Shown here piece by piece: positions 40,619 through 42,269 of a stretch of 42,269 bases of DNA. The stretch spans positions 1-42,269 of the forward strand of contig CACZCT010000012.1 in NCBI GenBank assembly GCA_902779745.1, given 5' to 3'. A program made the position numbers and the translations under genes. Within the stretch, counting starts at the first letter, position 1. Every line of letters starts with the position of its first letter. This DNA is from an uncultured Prevotellaceae bacterium (GTDB taxonomy: Bacteria; Bacteroidota; Bacteroidia; Bacteroidales; Bacteroidaceae). Below the pieces are notes generated by a model. The model saw nothing but the letters and a program-made list of their open reading frames with translations, made no database searches and was not told the DNA's origin.

Positions 40619-41536
40619 TTACTGAATCTTAAACACGTAGTCGAAGCTATAGGTACGTACGTAGGCTAAGCCATCCTTCGGCACGACCTCGTTCACCATC
40701 TTCTTCACAGAAATCTTCTGTACGCGCTGACCACTGTATTTGTCGAGGACAAAGAGGTTGTCAGGCTCACCGGTGAATCCGTATCCGCAGATGATGGAGT
40801 TGTCGACGATGGCGAAATGGGAGTTACAGGTCATGGGCTGTGTAGTCCAGATAATCTCTCCGTTTTCCATATCAAATGCCGTGATATAGCCAGTCTGGTA
40901 GCCTGCTCCGTCGGAATAGCCGTTGCTGCCGTGAGCGATATACAGGATATTACCCTCGATGAAGAAGTCGTTGACGCTCTGGTAGTTACCCATCAATGTC
41001 GTTTTGGGCGAGAACTTGAAATTCTCGAAGTCATAGGCGGCATAAAGGGTCTCTTGTGCTTCGTCGGTAATGACCACTAATCCCGTATAGCCCCAGTGTA
41101 CTCCGTAAGTAGTGATGAGATAGCCGCCTGTTCTATAGCGGAAGCGAGGGCCGAACTGATTCATGGGTGTCTCCACACGCTCTTCACGAAGTGTCAGGTC
41201 GTTGTTCCTTACCCAGTCCTCGTCGTCAGTAATCAGGTTCTGTCTGCATGATACCTGTGTGAGTCTCACCTGTTTACGACTCATGTCACGCTTCAGCACG
41301 TGTCCTGTGAAATAGGGTGTCGGCATCTTCGTGAAGGTCATGTTCTGCACGTTATTCGCATCGAACTTGCCGATGGGCGTCAGTTTGAAATCTGCCTTGA
41401 AGGCTTCATCACGCTGCGGATAGGTTACTAACTGAGAAGTGACTTTCTTCTTTTTAGTGGTTTTCTTCTGTGCATACATCGGAGTTGCCAGCAACAAACA
41501 TGCTGCTACTGTCATGAAAAGGCTTTTCTTTGTCAT
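40619..41536 (-). CDS. Secreted PQQ-like beta-propeller protein, function unknown
   Basis: 305 residues with signal peptide MTKKSLFMTVAACLLLATPM (cleavage after YAQ likely), followed by a lysine-rich linker (KKTTKKKKVT). The second half carries propeller blades of the quinoprotein/PQQ type, for example GYITAFDMENGEIIWTTQ and NLFVLDKYSGQRVQKIS. No catalytic site is recognised; such proteins are often binding or scaffold components. The first half (about 45-130) matches no family I know. It has its own promoter box and is transcribed against the NRPS operon. The whole gene is enclosed by the 127-bp inverted repeats at 40271-40397 and 41673-41799, so it may be mobile or invertible cargo. Confidence 0.82.
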   Translation of the reverse strand: MTKKSLFMTVAACLLLATPMYAQKKTTKKKKVTSQLVTYPQRDEAFKADFKLTPIGKFDANNVQNMTFTKMPTPYFTGHVLKRDMSRKQVRLTQVSCRQNLITDDEDWVRNNDLTLREERVETPMNQFGPRFRYRTGGYLITTYGVHWGYTGLVVITDEAQETLYAAYDFENFKFSPKTTLMGNYQSVNDFFIEGNILYIAHGSNGYSDGAGYQTGYITAFDMENGEIIWTTQPMTCNSHFAIVDNSIICGYGFTGEPDNLFVLDKYSGQRVQKISVKKMVNEVVPKDGLAYVRTYSFDYVFKIQ

Positions 41537-41569
41537 AGGTTTAATGATGATTGGTTATTGTTGTCGGTA

Positions 41570-41577
41570 CAAAGGTA
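41570..41577 (-). promoter_or_regulatory. -7 promoter box of the beta-propeller gene
   Basis: The minus strand reads TACCTTTG, 33 nt before the ATG at 41536, inside the inverted-repeat-bounded segment. No clear -33 element. Confidence 0.55.
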
Positions 41578-41672
41578 CGAAAATTTCGATAAAGAGAGAA
41601 GAAAACCAAATATTATTGGCATTGACATGGGACTGGTATAAATGATGTAAGATGTAAGAAGGAAGAAACATG

Positions 41673-41799
41673 CCGACTTTTGGGGTGCAGTTCATGAAAA
41701 AAGGGAGTAGTAAGGGAGGTGTTTGCTCAACTACTCCCGTGGCTTGCGCCCTCTGTTTATCGTGGTTTGAGCCACATGACGGGAGAAGGGGAGTAGTTT
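41673..41799 (-). repeat. 127-bp inverted repeat, right copy
   Basis: The reverse complement of this stretch repeats 40271-40397 at about 95 percent by eye (differences cluster near the inner end, at the TTTGG/TTGAG position and one in the middle). The internal stem GGGAGTAGTT / AACTACTCCC is kept. The IS-like end TGAACTGCACCCC faces inward, as in the left copy. No target-site duplication is apparent outside the pair. Confidence 0.85.
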
Positions 41800-41892
41800 G
41801 TCATCTGTCACTGTCACCATTATTAAAATCTGCTGGTGAAAACACGGGGATGCCTTCTAACACTTGTTCGGATATCTTCCACACTTCATTCC

Positions 41893-41922
41893 AATGCCTC
41901 CTATACCCCCATGGGAGGCATT
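41893..41922. repeat. Hairpin AATGCCTCC / GGAGGCATT
   Basis: A perfect 9-bp inverted repeat with a 12-nt loop. A related inverted piece, AGGCATCGG (41939-41947), lies just downstream opposite CCAATGCCT. There is no T-run, so it is not a typical terminator. Confidence 0.6.
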
Positions 41923-41947
41923 CCTTTACCCCTATAACAGGCATCGG

Positions 41948-41982
41948 AAAGGCTACGGGTAGGCGTGCTTTGCTCGGGAATG
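41948..41982 (+). repeat. Dispersed hairpin repeat family C, intergenic copy
   Basis: AAAGGCTACGGGTAGGCG followed by TGCTTTGCTCGGGAATG; identical to the GH29-gene copy at 31 of 35 positions. The stem is CGTGC / GCTCG with one central mismatch. Confidence 0.7.
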
Positions 41983-42066
41983 CATAAAGCATAGAAGGCA
42001 TTAGTATCAGGACGTGCAAAAAACATGCAAAAGACAGGAGGCTTTCATCCGCAAAATCACCAGAAA

Positions 42067-42095
42067 GTGAATTTGTGAAAATGTGATTTTGTGAC
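42067..42095. repeat. GTGA-type iteron-like repeat, left arm
   Basis: Built from GTGAATTTGTGA and GTGATTTTGTGA units. It is the inverted counterpart of the tandem AAATTCACAAAATCAC repeats at 42236-42269, with an AT-rich core between. Confidence 0.6.
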
Positions 42096-42235
42096 TTTAA
42101 GCCGTTTTTGATGTGCAAAGGGTAAGAAGTAATAATAATATTATTATTATTAATATATATATTATAAATATTATGATAAATACAAATAGGGGGTACCCCT
42201 CTGTTCGCTGAGTTTGTGGGGTAGGGAAATTCCTT

Positions 42236-42269
42236 AAATTCACAAAATCACAAATTCACAAAATCACAA
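42236..42269. repeat. Tandem AAATTCACAAAATCAC repeat, cut by window edge
   Basis: Two perfect 16-bp units (42236-42251 and 42252-42267), with a third apparently starting at the edge. Repeats of this kind are familiar to me upstream of mobile VirE/DUF3987-type genes in Bacteroidales, but this is recollection only. Confidence 0.6.

Larger units (their letters stand above)
41800..42269. other. Non-coding, hairpin- and repeat-rich stretch to the window edge
   Basis: I see no convincing gene. The stretch holds a 9-bp stem (41893-41901 with 41914-41922), a family C repeat (41948-41982), GTGA/TCAC-type repeats (42067-42095 and 42236-42269), an AT-rich core (about 42129-42186) and a GGGGTACCCC palindrome (42190-42199). 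It may be the regulatory or origin-like front of a gene beyond the right edge. Confidence 0.5.

Noticed and set aside
41801-42118. Minus-strand open frame of 105 codons.
   Set aside because: It is built from hairpins and the family C repeat, has no recognisable domain, and its hydrophobic part is coded by repeat DNA. I treat the region as non-coding, with low but not zero chance of a small gene.

Overview
The window looks like a chromosomal segment of a Bacteroidales bacterium, most likely Prevotellaceae from a gut or rumen habitat. The evidence is the repeated Bacteroidetes -7 promoter box (TAnnTTTG) upstream of several genes, signal-peptide-bearing glycoside hydrolases, a DUF1573 protein, MeaB (methylmalonyl-CoA/propionate metabolism) and a giant surface protein with the C-terminal module common in Prevotella (WNTLCLPFDV, then WYTLDGRKL). 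No rRNA, tRNA, CRISPR array or phage gene was seen.

Layout. (1) 1-4953, minus strand: an unknown 199-aa membrane-anchored protein, an ADP-forming acyl-CoA synthetase co-translated with it (ATGA overlap), and a GH94 cellobiose phosphorylase that runs off the left edge. (2) 5025-15043, plus strand: a DinF-type MATE exporter, a large alpha-2-macroglobulin-like protein without a thioester, a DUF1573 protein, then meaB and ispH. (3) 15058-23231: a GH67 alpha-glucuronidase on the minus strand, divergent from a GH29 fucosidase / GH2 beta-galactosidase / arylsulfotransferase-like lipoprotein operon. (4) 23264-40467: the most striking region, a roughly 17-kb apparent operon of six closely spaced genes between a good promoter and a strong intrinsic terminator. 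In order it encodes a sensor PP2C phosphatase fused to an RsbW-like kinase domain, a STAS anti-sigma antagonist, an outer-membrane barrel, a 2439-aa C-A-T-C-A-T-reductase NRPS, an NSS-family sodium symporter and a 1422-aa beta-helix surface protein. (5) 40259-42269: mostly non-coding, repeat-rich DNA holding one minus-strand secreted beta-propeller gene enclosed by a 127-bp inverted repeat pair, and ending in an AT-rich segment with short iteron-like repeats.

How the parts may work together (inference). Region 4 reads as a regulated secondary-metabolite locus: an extracytoplasmic signal sensed by the phosphatase would switch the STAS partner, while the NRPS would assemble a dipeptide released reductively as an aldehyde or alcohol, possibly N-acylated. 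The barrel and symporter are candidates for product or precursor transport. Neither product nor regulon can be read from the DNA alone.

A second theme is short dispersed repeats. At least three families of about 29-36 bp recur inside unrelated coding regions and in intergenic DNA. Two are read in different reading frames in different genes, and one forms a small hairpin with a compensatory base-pair change. This suggests DNA-level elements that can settle in coding sequence.
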